Assembly (NCBI GenBank): GCA_002633005.1
Contig: NMRA01000182.1
Location: 411,914-475,913, forward strand
Reading direction: 5' to 3'
DNA length: 64,000 nt
Source: Phoronis australis
Lineage: Eukaryota > Phoronida > Phoronidae
Shown piece after piece: positions 26,801 to 41,800 of the stretch (position 1 is its first letter; each line of letters starts with the position of its first letter). A program made the position numbers and the translations under genes. The notes beneath the pieces are model-generated. The model had not been told where the DNA came from. It worked only from the letters and a program-made list of their open reading frames with translations, and searched no databases.

Positions 26801-29800
26801 CATCAACGAATTCCAACGGCTTTTCACAAATAAACCAAGCACAGCGAGAGAAGGCAGTCTACCTGACCCTGGTATGTTTGTGTGCTTTTTCCTATGTTAA
26901 CAAGTTGAGTATGACAGTTACAGATAGCAGTAAAGCAAGATGCTATTTGGAAAGCAATTCAAGTTATTTTCCCATCAATATCCAATACATCAACAATGCC
27001 GTATGTTTAAGCCATGTGATCTTTTTGCGTTTCAGTAGTAAGTAGAGAAATTGATTTCAGATGCTTTTGAAAATGTGTTATCATAGTTACGCTCAATACA
27101 TTTCTGCTTAAAATTCTTTTTGCTTTAGCTTCACATTTTAGCTTTGAATAGGAATTCTTGGCCTTAAATTGATAATTTTTCTCCAGTTGTTGCTTATTTG
27201 CTCCAGCGCCACCGATTAACAACCGCGTATCTGATCTAAGAATGGAAGACGAAACTCAGGACACCAAGAGCGTCGATTCGGGTCTCGGAATATTCGGCCA
27301 ACAAGAACACCAGGATCAGACTCAGCCCAAGGCTCAGAAACCTTTCAATCAGGAAGTAGTCGCAACTCCAGCGGACGAGAACTGCTCAACTGATGTCATA
27401 CCATCAAACAGTAGTGGAGAGGTGGATGACAGTGGCAGTAGGACTTTAATGTACTCAGCCAGTGATATCACCAAGTGTGCCCTGGACACGGCTGGCTATG
27501 TGCCGCCGACATTGGAGGTTATTGACAACCATACGGGTATACTCAAGATTTGGTACCTCATCATTGAAGGACTGGCCAATGCCGTCACTCTCTGCCCCAA
27601 GAACTACCAATCGCAGACGGTCGATACGCTGTTTGAGTTGCTAAGGGAAGCTAGTAAGACAGACGGTAGGTTAATGGCAACTTTGTTGTGGGTGAACTGC
27701 AGTCTTGGCAGACATCCAAGATAGCGTACATTTAAACCTGAAAGCGTAATTTTCTAATAAAATACCTTTTTTGTTTGTGTTGTAACTTAGAAATAAGAAC
27801 TTGTTGAGGAGATTGCAGATGCATCTAGTATTTAACTATATGTATTGGCATTACCTACCAGATACCATTTAATTATAAGTATAAATATTGCTAGGTTTCG
27901 CTACAAAAACAACTAGTAAAAGGATTATTTGTACATGACCAGCATGCAGCACAACTGTCATCAAACTTTCATCAAATGTTGAGGTTTATTTCTTTTTCTA
28001 GAGTTGACCAATCTATTCTGTACTTGAGGTATCTGTAACCTTCTGATGGGTTTTCATGGCATCTCTTTTTTTCCAAGCAGGCTGTGTGTTCAGTCTTCAC
28101 TGTGTCAACCACCTGATTCTGCCCCTGCTGCAGACCTGGTTGAGGCGAGACCACAACGTCTGGGACCATTCGCTGGCCAACTTTAAGCAGTACTGTGGTC
28201 TGTCTACAGACTTGGCTGTGGAGTATATTGTCAACTTTGTTGGTATGCTGCTTTCATAAAGCTGTAATGTGTTAATGATATTCCTGTTTTAATGTATGCT
28301 AATTACTTTAGCGTTAGAAATTGGTAAGGGTTGTGTAAGGCACCTTTGATGTGACAATTAGGACGAAATGTATGAAAAGATGCTCCAGATAACTCTCTAT
28401 GGTTATGAAGCTGAGTGGTCACGGGCATCCCAGGATTTGGACAAGCTATTGTTGTCAGGACCCTCTCAATTCTCTTTTAAGGCTCTACCTTTTTGTTTTA
28501 GATTAGAAAGCCACCAGTTGGCTGTTGATTTTATTCACGTATGTACTTCAGTTGTTTTACATGGTTTCATAAAACCTAATGAAGGGGATTACCTAATCAC
28601 TAAACACTGGGATTTCATCTGAACACTCACATGCGTGAAAGTGAACATATTACACGTCTCACAGGAAGGGATAAAATCACTCAAAAATTATAAATTTTGT
28701 ATCCAGAAAGAAGATCACAAGCCGGCGCTCAGAATTTTTCCCCAATTAAATTACTTTACGCTTGTAACAGATGGACATGTTTTCAGAGATCCTCAGTAGC
28801 TTATCACCTGCTGCCTCTGCATGGAAACTTGAGACACAATTTGATTTTTTTTGTTACTAGGTCAACAGTCTAGTCAGAGGAGCCTGGGGTTTATGCTTCA
28901 GCAATTATTGGATGTCCTGGTGGAGTGTGTGGCCCAGCCCACCGAGGCTGTGTCCAGGCTTGGCTGTGCATGTATCAGGTAGGCAAAGGTTGAAACTATG
29001 CATACTCCTAGGCAACATAAATAATATGCAGATCTGTATTGGGGCATATAAAGTGACCTGCTGATGACATTTTCTCGCAGATACGTCCTCTGTGACAGAA
29101 TTTAAAAGTAATGGTCTCTCAGAAGTATACTCATTTAGTTTTTAATTCAGCTAGAAAAGGCGCACCCGGTGGTAACACAGAATTGTGTCGTATACATTAA
29201 GCAGTGTTCACAAACATTGTGACGCAGATACGGTTAAGTTGCTGTAAAGGGAATCATTGGTATTCATAACATAACATGAAGGCAACGTGGGTGCATATCA
29301 CCATGAGAGCATTGTCGGGTCCCCTGGTCATGACACTTAAATCTATACCTGCAATATACGAAACTACTGATGTCAGAAGTTACGGTTGCTAGGCAACACA
29401 CAATATATTTCAAATGTCATACCCACTATCTTTTCCTTTTTATACGCCCACATATATGTGTTCCTATTGAGAAGAGCATCACTGTCTTGCTTTTTACCCC
29501 CTGGACGCTACATCAAGTTTATCAGTATTACTCCTAGTAATAGGAATGTTTATAATAATGACCATCCCTTGTATCTTTGCTGTCTATGAGGCATGTGGGT
29601 GCATATTAATGTTTTGTTTTGCTCTTGTTACAAGAAGAGGTCTCATCAGGAGTTTTTCAATTAAGTTAATTGGGACGAAGGTCATTTGAAAATGTTCAGT
29701 GGATTTAATTTGTTTTGCTGTCGATTTGACAAGTTCAGTAAGTGGTAATGAAAGGATTCAAAATTTATCATGCTACTACTCCAGAGACACCTAGCTGAGC

Positions 29801-32800
29801 TGTGCGGTAAATACATTATATGATGATTTGATTTATCATGCTACTACTCCAGAGACACCTAGCTGAGCTGTGCGGTAAATACATTATATGATGATTTGAA
29901 AACGATTTAGTATCTAACTCTGTATTGCATGTCTCAAATGACTCAGACGGCTGACGTTTTAATTTTTAAGAGAAGCTTTATTGAGTGTTATCATTTCATT
30001 TTATCATTTTTATTTACATTCTATGTATATGGTGATATTGTCTGCAGTGACCTCAAGGAAGAACTTATGTATTACCTCCTTTAAATGAATAACTATTTAC
30101 AAAATTAATCTCGGCTCTCATTCCAGGCACATCCTTCTGAGTGCTGGCCCCCTGTTCACTGACCCCATGTGGACAGTGGCTAGCAAGGCGGTCAAGAAGG
30201 CATTCGAAATGACCACATATCCTCTGCGTCAGCTGATGTGTCTGTATGGCCAGTATTCAGAGAATTACTATGGTGATTGTGGGGAGGTGAAAGTCGCGGC
30301 TAGAAAGGACGTCAGTGATGCTGAATGTCACCGGATCAGACAGCTGTCAATGCAGGTAAAATAGCTAAGTTTATACAATTAAGAAGACAATAAGGTTAAA
30401 CTTAATGGTCATTTTGTTAAATTACTCAGCTAAAGCAAACAAGAAGGAAATTTTTTATTTAATAGTAGTCAAGCTAGTTGTGTGCAATTCTCAATAAACA
30501 AGATTTGGTGAAATAATGTACATTTTACAACTATAGTGAGTCTTTGAAAAATGGGAAAAAATTTTTTCAAGTATATTTGTTTGCTTCACCACACATCATT
30601 TGTGATTTGGATTGCAGTGGATAATTACAATTAGCGATAATAATACTTTCCAATATTTTATTTGTAATGTTTTCTCAAGTCATTCTGAAAGGTACTCTTC
30701 AGAAAATTACCCAAAACTTCTTGTTCCAGAAATTTGTCTTTTGTTTGTTGTGCTAATCTTTATGTTTAATTCCTCATTAATCTGTTTTCATCTTCAGGTA
30801 TTCCTGCTGGATTCTCAGCGAGGGTTAAGCCCTGGCCTGACCTTTGACCCCGAAAGTCAAAGGTCATATGTCTTTCTACTCTACCCTCCTGGGGCAGAAC
30901 AGGCAACTCATCCAGACCAATACTTAGTCAGGTAGTGTAAAGAGTTTATCATTTGTAGATGTTTTTGTGTTATTGTTTCATGACAAGTGACACAAGACTT
31001 TTGTCAGAAAATTTGTCTTCTCCCTCTTTACTATTTACCTAATAATATTTATTTTTGCTGTATGTATTTGCTTGCTCATGGTAGTTTAGCAATAATCTGA
31101 TTAACCTGTAATTATTGATATCTTTTCAGACTGCAGTACAAATTTTCAACTTCAGACAAAAGTAATTGCTAGAATCATGATTTTTGTAATTTTCAAAGGC
31201 TTATTATTATTATTAATACTATAAATACTCAACATTTTATCAAAATGTTTCTTGGTGACAACTGTGTCATCTACTGCTAACAAAATAGAAAAAAGTTTGT
31301 ATAATTGATTCAGAATTTTGAAAAAAATAATTTCGCTGTTTTTCCCCAACTGAAGATTTTTTACCGTATGTACTTTTCTGAAGTGGCAAATTGTTTTTCA
31401 ACAAGTAATTGTGTTGTGCATTAGGCAAAATTTCTGACTTTAAAGTGGACCTTGCAAGCTAATTCCTCATCCCTGTGATTGCTTTGGTAAAATTAGTTAC
31501 AAACACAAGATATAGAAAGACGATGTGAATATCAGGTACACTGAAAATTAAGAAATGCTTTTAAGAAAGAGTTTTGTGTCAAAAGTGATACCCGTAAATC
31601 ACGCAATCATGTCCAGTAAGTATCATGACGTGGTGTTGGGGAATAACACTGCATGATGTGAGCCCCCGAGGAACGTCATTAGTGCAAAGGTCACCTATTT
31701 GCAAAATTTTTTTGTTTTCACATTTACAAGTTGTCAAAGAATATCACTGCACTTTGTTTAGCGTAGATGATATTCAAATCGCAATGTCGTTTAGTTCCTG
31801 CTATACATTAGCATAGTTAGGAGCATGCAAATACATCTTTAAAGTCTTCAGTCACTTTTCATAAAACAGCTGCAGGTGTTCACTTAGCTCTCTTAGAAAG
31901 GAGATTTGAAAAGACACCAAACTCGGTTTTGACCTATTAACAGATGTTAAAAACGACTTTCCCATCCAATTTTCTGAAGCAAAATAATGCACTGTAACCC
32001 TTGACAACCCTCAAATATTTCAAACACAATTTGAAACTTCCTTTAAAATCTGCTAAACGGGTAAGGGTGACCTAGGCTTCAGGGAATTGTATGACAACTG
32101 TTGGGAAAGACCACCTACCAAGAATCATGATATCCTAAATGTGTCACAGAGAGTATGAGTTTTGATTGAATCCTACTAAAGTGAGTCTCCAATGATGCAT
32201 TAGCAGGTGGTATAATGAGAATTGGTTGAATTCACAAACCAGGGTATAGTATTTTTTGAACTATTGAGTATAAATTGTCTTGGTGCAGAAAGGCTTAAAT
32301 AAATGTCTTGTAAAACATACCAATCTCTGAGCTAAACTCTGTCAGTAGTGTTTCGCAGTCTGTGTATTGGCTTCTTCGGTGAAGTGCCTAAAAATGACTG
32401 ATTCCTAAAAATGAACATTTATTTAAACTATTACGTAATTCTTCTGTATGCTTACCCGTACAGATAATTTTTTATTTTTAAAGTAAGTGTCGTGACATGC
32501 TGCTGGGGAATAACATTGCAAGAAGCAGGCTATGTGAGTCTGCGAAGTACGTCATTAGTGCAAAGGTCGCCTATTTGCAGACATTTTGTTTTCACATTTA
32601 CAAGTTGTCAATGAATACAACTGCACTCTTTGTTTAGCATAGATGTTTTTTAAAATAGAATTATTCTTACTATACATTAGCACAGTAAGGAGCATCCAAA
32701 TGTACTTTTAAACCAATTTACTTCTCACATGGTGAATGTTTTTTCTTTTTTCTTTGCAGAGTTCCATTCAGTAACATTGTGGTGGGATTGCTGTCTCAAC

Positions 32801-35800
32801 AGCTCCTCTTGCAGACTGTTGGCTGTGTTCTCCTACAGGGGTCACTGCACGTCACACAGGAAGTAAGGCACATGATGCCCAGCAGTCCAACAGAGCCTCC
32901 AGCCAAACACGGCTTCAACGTTGATGGATTGGAGACAGAGAGTAAACTACCTGGTTAGTGAAGGGCTTCTGTATGTACAATGAAAAATCTTCAATTTGGG
33001 ACAAAATTAATTTCTAAAATGATGTTTGATTTTTAAATTCTTACTATATTCCTGCAATTGCTTTAATTTTTACCAAGTGGCAAGCATACAGTGCAAACCA
33101 TGCTAACAAGGTAAAATTTCCTTCAAAATTATTTCTGTTGAAAAATTTGACAAAATGAAATCACTCTCGTGTGCCATATTGAGTCTTACAGCATTTTAAC
33201 ACTTTCCGGAGCCTCCTTGAAAGCAGCGTTTCTTCACTTGCAGCGTGTGTGGTAAAAAAAACACATGCTTATCACGCTATCACTTGGAATTGAGAGACAT
33301 AATCTGTGGCTGAATTAAACGTGTCAAATTTTGGAAGGGCTACTATAATGACTTTCTAAAACCACTCTGAGGTTGTAACGAGTTACAACTATTATTAAAA
33401 TCTCTGGTCTATTTACACCGACCTCTGTGGTGTAGTGGTTAAGGCGCTGGATTCAAAATATCTGTAGTTTCAGAAGTTGTGGGTTCAAATCCTTCCTCGA
33501 ACAATATATAATCAAAAAAGCACACCGTGATGAGTGTAACACATATCTGTGCTCGCTCTTCTAAGAACGCAGGAACCAGACCAACCAAAACGTCGTGACA
33601 GTGTGAATAGTCAAGAGGTCGGTGTAAATAGACCAAGAGATTTTAATAATAATTGTAGGACTACTGTAGTGACACCAAGAATATTGTTAAATGTTTACTG
33701 ACTTGTACACATTCAGGATGTTCTGGCAGCTGAAAAAAGTCTTACTTAAGTAAGAAAATTTTTTAGACTTTTTGGGTGAGTGGCCTTGTTTAATTTTGCT
33801 GTCTGGACAGCTAAATGAGTGGGAATGCAGTTTTTAATAGTTAAGAAGAGTAGTGTTATGTTGTACAAAAATGCAAAAAGTTTGTTTTGATGAGCAAATA
33901 GAATCTTTTGAAACTGGAGATGTAAATAAATGTGAAATGTAAAGACGAAAATAAGATATCAACTGCACATTTATTCTCCACCAGTATGCTTTATACTGCT
34001 AGAGAAAAAAGCTTTGCAATGTGACATGACTTCAGTCTGTGAAGTCATGTGGCTCTGTGTGAAAGTCTTGTGCCTGAGAAAATTAATACTGTTACTTCCC
34101 TGATGTTTGCCAAATCTGACAAGTCACTTATTTTGGGTTTTTATATTTACCATTGCTCTATCTTGTCATTTATCCTCCTTGATCACCATTGGTCAGATTT
34201 TCTTCTACTTGTTTTCATTTCCAGGTATGTTAAAGCATCTGTCTTCCCAGAATGCCTGGCGGTTGCTGGAGTGCCTTCAATCCTCCTACCAGTTCTCTTG
34301 TGACTTTGACCGCCGGCCGGGCCTCAAGTTCCTCATCCAGAAAGTAATGGACAGCGAGGTGTCGGCTAATCTCTACAAACAGGCTGGTGTCAGTATGACG
34401 TTCTACGTGCACGCATTGTTAGAGATCTGTGCCACTCATGACAGTATTACCGTTGAGGCTGTGCGTCAGATGGTGTCGGATACTGACCTTAGCGCAGGTG
34501 GTGATGCCAATGCTTCGCCGTCAAGATCCTTTTTCGGGGCTTTGAGCGAAGTTAGTGCATCCGGCACTAACCAAAGGACTAATAGAAGTGTGTCTTTGGA
34601 TAGTTTAGGTGCTACTACAATAAAATGTACAGATTCAGATGTTCCAGTGCCGATATCTGCGGATATTTCGAGATTCATGAAGTGCTTACGTTCAAGTTGT
34701 GATGCTCTCTGTCAGAAATATGTAGATCTGCTGTATGATAAGTATGGTGAAACGTCAAGTGGGGACAGGATATCAAAACAGCCACTGTTTCTTATCGCTG
34801 CACAGCATGACGATATTTCAGTGCTTAAACGGGACAAACATATATCTGAGATTGTTCGCGAGAAGTTGGAGTTTAAGCGGAGTCAAGAACTGGCAGCTAT
34901 GACGACCACAGCTGTCCGTCAGCAAGGTATTGTATCATGAATGTCATGATTTTGTCTTGAAATACTGTAAACATCCCCTAAAGTGCCTTTGTCAAAGCAG
35001 TAAAGTACTAAAATGATAATAAGTGATGATTGAATGGATTTTTTCATCAACGTGTTGATTTTCACGTTAATATTTGACTTCAGTATCCAAATGGGACTTG
35101 TTTTTATTGAAAGACCCGTGAGTAATTCTAACGGCAGCTTTGGCATTTCTGTTTTAAAAAGACGATGCACTTACAGCCATTTTGTCTGTGACTGGGCATT
35201 CGCTCTCATTAACCACTTTTGTTAAGCATTCATATTGAACCAAGTGACAGCATATACTCTCCGATGCAACACGTTCATTGACAAAATGGTTCTCAGGAGA
35301 TTAATAACTTCTTTGAAGTTGCGTTTCTCCTTTTTATTTAACTATAAAACGCGAATTTTTTTGCATACAGTTGGTTTTATAATATTCCTTGCTTAGGCAG
35401 GATTCTTTTTCTGTCACCAACAAGAGTATCGAAACCTTCTGTGAGTCAAGAAAGTGCCTCAGACTCCATTGGGTCTAGCCAAACCTAAAATTGCGGATTT
35501 AAAAATTGCACATGTACGCATTGCTTGTGTGTTGAGTTATTAGCTCAATTGGCAATAATCCAAGATCAGATTTGCTTGGTGATCACTTTAAACCCCAAAG
35601 TTAATAATTCAGCATTGGCAGCTAAACGGGCGAAATACAGGTGAAATACAGGTGTAATACAGGTGAAATACAGGTGTAAATAACTTTAGTGTAACAAAAT
35701 ACAAGAGTGTGCTTTTAAAGATCTGTTGTCAACATCTAATTGTTATTTCATTATGTAACAAGAACTCATTAGGACTTCCTTTTACAATTTATTCTCAGAC

Positions 35801-38800
35801 GAACTTCAGGAATCTGATGGTGCAACGGACAGCTCAAGTGAAATAACGCCCTCTGATAGTCTGAAGGAGAACCAGCCAGAAGAAGTATCAAAGCGTCGCA
35901 AGGACAACAGCAAAGTTTACAACTTGGCTACAGGTGGGTATGCGCATACTTTACCTTGCTCCATCTTATATACCTATCACAGGTGTTTTGAATGTTTACA
36001 TTACCTGGTTTGATGGCTTATGGTCTAGCAGTGAACCATTCTATGTTGACATGGATGTCTTAAGAAAATATCCTTACTTTATTGTTAATAATGTAGTTGT
36101 AAAGTGTTCATGATACCAGCAAATCCTGATGAATTTCATTTTGTTGTGTCTCATTTCCTGGTAATCTCAAATTTATTTGGATCCAACCATAAGGATGCCT
36201 ATGGAAGTTCATCAAAACACTAGCAAAACGTAGTCAGCTTCTATTGTTTAAATTTCTATATGTTCTTTGATGTTGTACCTGACATTTGTTATCATTAGTT
36301 TCCTTCAGCTATGTTTCTATCGTCCAACTAAGCATGATTTATTTATTATTGTTATCCCCCGCCAAAGGCAAAGGGGATATTAGTTATGGTAGATGTTATT
36401 CTGTCCGTGTGTTCATGCAGAGAATAATTCTCTTTCCTCAACTCTTACATTTCACGGATTTTGACCAAACTTTTAAACAAGTATGCGTACGAAATGTCGT
36501 GTTTCATATCGTCAGCATTTTCCAATTTGATTGTTGTATTTTTCGAAATTTTGCCCCTTCCTTGATTTTCACACTCTGTATGTAAATGCCCCTCTGTGAG
36601 CAGACCAGACTTTTAAGTATGCTTACAAAGTGCCATAGCTCATATTTTTGACTTACTTTTGCCGTATTTTCTTCAGTTTTGTCTGGTTCTTCATATACAT
36701 GCATCCATGTACAGACTTGCACTGTATGCAGTCCCCCCCCCCCCCCCNCCCCCCCCCCCCCGGGAACTTTGGCGGGGGTATTGCTGTCTGTGAATGCCTT
36801 GTTAACATGATTTTTGTTTGCACACCAGCCAAAAGGTTTCTCAAGCGCAGTGGTAATTATACTCATGCTGGTTGTCTAGTTGCTGATGTCTGCCTAACTA
36901 TAGGACATGTAGCACTAAGCTTAAACATGCCATATCACATTAACAGGGGGTGTGACACTATGGTGTAAAAAGAAATGTTTATTGGTCAAATCACAGTATT
37001 GTTGCAGATTCATCCAGTCTCTGTCCTTATTCTGTCCAGACAACTTCCTGCATGACCACAGATTGCATCATAAGACTAGGGTGTAGAGACACCATGGTAG
37101 AGCTCCGTAGACGCAAGAATCTTGGAAAGGAAGCTAGTCTGAAAACGTGTTTCGCTGGCCATACATGGTGTTATCTTGCCAAGTCTTGCATTTTTGCGAG
37201 ATTCTCGTCTCTTAAGGAACGCACGCCTGGTTGAAACAGTATTGAAATGTTTTTTTTCTACATTGAGTTGTGTCTAAAATGTTACCGTTACACTTTGTTC
37301 TTTGAACTTCAACCTACGAGGGGGATTCTGTTAACCTGGAAAAAGAACAGATAGATGCCTGTAATTGGTCCACCACTGTATTAGTTTGACAGTTGAAAAA
37401 TGGGTGCTGGGGCTAGAACAAGTGCTTCCTTGATGACGTGATATCAACTTTTGTTATAAGTAAACTGATTCAATCTGTTCTGAGCCAAAGGTATGTAGGC
37501 CTAACACTGAAGGCAATTAACATGCCCACCACGTTGCCAAACAGCATGGCAGCACGTCCCACTTGTCTTTCCTTTGCAAAAAACGCTGGGAATTGTGATC
37601 TTTAGAAAAAAATTCAAGACCAGTGAAAGTTTTTCTTGAAGACATAGAAACATTCAGCATCTGACGTGTTTACAATGTGAAATATTCCCCTCTCAGAAGG
37701 TACAGGCACCTTTCCCTTTGGATGAATGGGGGCCCTGTACCAGTTGTGATCTTATTATGAATATTTGATAGATTAATGTGACATGGCATTTTGTATTTAC
37801 TTTCTTTTCACTAGTTGCAAAGCTTTTTGTTGCGGTCACTTTAATGTTCCTTTAGACTGATTACGTGACTTTCAGTTTAGCAGTAACGTGCATAATATTG
37901 TTGAATTATGTAATACTAAATAATTTTGGAAACAGGGCTTTCCGCATGCACGTCTTGGAAGATTTCATGCTTTTTTAACTTACCAGCTTCGTTCAAAAAA
38001 AATACTTTATGCTTTTAAGTTTTGATAGAGAGAGGTCCAAAACCTGAGGGACGATTTAATTAGTGGAAACAAAATCTATTTTAATCAGTTTCATGCCGAC
38101 TGCCTTTCACTGTTTTCTTGAGTTGGCAAGATGCTCTTACAACGATCTTCCTCGCCCGTTAGTATCCCAGTGTAAATTCCATTCGAGGCTCTACTGAAGC
38201 GCTTGGTGTGGAACACTTGGTTATTTTGCTGCAAATGTTTTAGTCAAGAAAATCATGGAATCTTCAAAAAACAAAACTGTAATTTGCACTGTATGCTCGT
38301 CAGCCAGTTAGACACGCTGTGTCAGCATTGTCAGGTTTGGTAAGTGCTAACATCTTTTCTTGGTTAACATCAAAATGGACTGGAATTAAATAAACTCTGT
38401 TAGATAAATTTCCTTCTGTGCACCCACGTTTACAGATGTGGGTGAATGTTGCTGTCGACTCTGTCCGATTATCCGGCGTTGACTGTACTTCCTTAACCCG
38501 TCGGATCTTAATGCGATTTAGCGGATTGTGTTCCTGTGTAGCTGATTACAGAATGATGTAGATGACTGCCACTGTGCCCCTTAATGGCAATTCAATTTTT
38601 TTACCTTTGCCTCTGTATCTTTGGAGTGCCTCAATGAATTTTCATGAAATTTGACAAATAGTTGTCTAGATGGATTTGATGTGTTCTACGCCACCTAGTG
38701 GCCATTTTCATTAGTTTTGAGTCATTTTTTGTGTCCACCTCTATCCAACGAACTGCACGAAGGATCTTTATGAAGATTGGCAGATGTGTTCCTGCTGAAA

Positions 38801-41800
38801 AGACCACGACTAGTGTTGTTTTTTGGACAGGTCTGGTGTGGCGCCCCCTATTGACAATTTTTTTTTGCACCAGCGGCTACATCTCCTTAAACCTTTGCAG
38901 ACTTTTTGTGAAATTTGGCAAATGGACTCTTATGAACGTGACAATGGATGATGACTGGTAATGAAAGCTTTTCACATTTACCTGTGTATCTTCAGAATTC
39001 TGTGATGAATTCTTGGAAAACTTGACAAATACTCTTTTATTATTGAGATGGCAACACCTCTACATGTTTGGACAGATTCAATGTATTCTATGTTGCCTAG
39101 TGACCATTTTTATACTTTTTAGTTAGTTTTTGTTGTCTGCCTTCTCTATCAGCCAAACCACTCAACGGATCATTGTGAAAATAAATTAGTGTGTTCCTAC
39201 TGTCTGATAAAAGCATGATTGATGTCGGTTTTTGAACATGTCCGACTAGTAGAGCTGTATCTCTTAAACCTCTTGCAGAGTGTTTGTGAAATTTGGCAAG
39301 TATTCCTATGAATGTGACATTGGATGACAACTGCTTTATGATAGACCCGACTACCACTGTGCCCCCTAGTGGAAATTCAGTTTTTATGTTTTTGTTTGTA
39401 GTTTTGGAGTTTCTCGGCAGATATTCATGAAATTTGATTTAAGAAGCATCTATTAGGGTGGCAATTACACCTTTCTATTTTTGGAGCTGTTCGACATATT
39501 CTATGCCATATAATAGCCATTTTTATGATGCTAATAAACATGCCTATAAGCATATCATTTGCGATTCAGTCACTGGACGCATTTTAATGCTTTGCGATGC
39601 TCTTGTAATATGGTGTTATTAAGTTTTTCAATTGTATGAATTTCATTGATATGTCATGGCCCTTAACTGCATATGTTGAATCCACTTCGCTTGTAGTAGT
39701 ATCCAATTGTTCATTTGAATTCATTATTTTGAGAAGATTTGTTCAGTTGGATTGAATAGATACGCGTTATTTCAGGCCTGATAACACATATATCTTGGAC
39801 GAAATTTCAATGTACTTTTAGAAAATGGTTGGTAAGATCCTGCTCTCCAAAAAGTTTTTGTCACATCTTTCTATCACAGTACTGTGATCTCTTGTTTTCA
39901 TCAAAAGTTTTTTGTATGGTAAAAACCTTGGAAACATTATACACCTAGATTAGTATAGGAGTCTGCGACTCCATGCCAAAGAATCACTACTCACACGTCT
40001 AGAAAGTCTCAATAAACGCAGGCTCTGAGAAATATTTTGGGGCTCATCATCTGATCAGCTCATATAACCTAATTCAGAGTAAATCACTTAAGTCAGCAAT
40101 GGCTTACTATTCATAACTAATGATGACACTTAATTCACAGTTCCACACACTTAGTTGCAGGGGATCTATTTTCTTTATCATTGATAGGAAATTGCTCCCA
40201 AGAACCTTTGCCTCAGACAACATGTATATTGTGGATATCAGACTTTCAAAGCCACCTGCTTGATATTTGCACATTTGACCATCCACTCCAAACACTGGGA
40301 CATGTGCTCTATCAAAGGCTGTCCGCATTGTGTCTGTGCCATCCTCTGATACTTGACATCTTGTGTTCTCACCTATACACGTCATGTCCCATTTTTCTCA
40401 GGTAAGACGATCCACAACCTGATGATGGAGTATAAGAAGAGTAAACAGGGGCGAGCCATGCCCAGCCGGCCAGGTAAACTGAAGAACCCACCCAAACCAG
40501 CCTCGGAGAGGCCCAACATGGACATCGAGCAACAGCAAAAAGAGTCTATAACTAAGGTGTTGTGTTGTGCTGAACTTGTAGAGAACATGATTAAGCCAAG
40601 TTTGAAGGGATATGCCCTAGGTTAAACATCCAGTAAATAGGCTACCTAGTGTATTTGTGCCAAATGACATAAGAGGAGAACAACTTGAGTAGTCAATGTC
40701 TGTCTGTGACAGCTAAAGCAACAATCATTACAATTCTCTTTTTGAGTTAATTAAAGAACCTGTGTTGGCCAAAAAGTGACATGCGTTCGCCAAACAACTT
40801 TTGTGTGGAATTGTACCTTTTACTGAAATTGCAGCGGACAAATCTCACCATAGGTGAACACAAGTACCTAGCATTGGGCCAAAATTCTGTCCAACTGTCT
40901 ATTTGCCTGGTGACAGCCATTTGGGTAGTCTGGTTTAAAACTAATTTAAGCCCCATGAAGTGCCATCTTTGAAAACCATTATTTGTTTTGAAGTGGAACC
41001 CTTTGTTTTGTATTTTAATATGGTGAGTCAACATTTTTAATTGCACATGATACTAGTAAACTCTGGATGGAGTGCAGTTCAATTATTGCTTCAGTGGAAA
41101 GATTCACCGTTGCTAAACTGGATTTGTCATAGTTACAAGTTTGTGATATCAACTTGACTTGGTTAGGACTGGATGATCTTGCCCTGCACTAGCTGTGTAT
41201 GCCCTTTGGAGCTCCCCCTGGTGACCATATTTTGCACAGATGTTTCTTTTTATGCACATCTAGTGGTAATTTGATTATTTTTGTTCTTCTTTTTAGTATT
41301 CCCATCTGTCTAATGCTTTTGAAGGATCGTCGTGGAATTTACGGGTCTCCTCCTATTTTCTGTCACATCTGAATAACACTCTGCTCCCAGTGGCAGTTTT
41401 TTTTCTCCTACCTCAATATTGACTATTTTTGGTGAAATCTTGGGAAATTTAAGAGACATGTTCACTTTTCAGTGAGGAAGGCATGGCTTTTGTTAACTTC
41501 TGGATGAATCCAAGTGCTGTTATGCCGGCCAGTGGCCGTTTTATTTCATTTCAGCCAAGCTGTTCTTTTCATGGTTGAAGACTATTGTCAAAATATTGTT
41601 TCACAAACTTCGATTCTCCACGGCATGTTTGTATCTTTGGAGATGTTCAATTTTGTGATGTTATTGGGATGTGATTGTCTTGGTTTTGTAAATGCTGTGT
41701 GATTTCATTTGAATGTCTCCCCTGTAGGATGCCGACGCTCATATCCAGTCATGGACGGAGATGCTGTGCACTCTGCTGAGGTTGCTTGAACAGTTATCAG

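Noticed and set aside
33419-33500. Functional tRNA-Leu gene
   Set aside because: The 3' half of the anticodon stem and the acceptor stem do not pair; it belongs to the inverted-repeat element.
36504-36866. ORFs with poly-Pro/poly-Gly
   Set aside because: They cross the C/G homopolymer with an N and lie inside a repeat.
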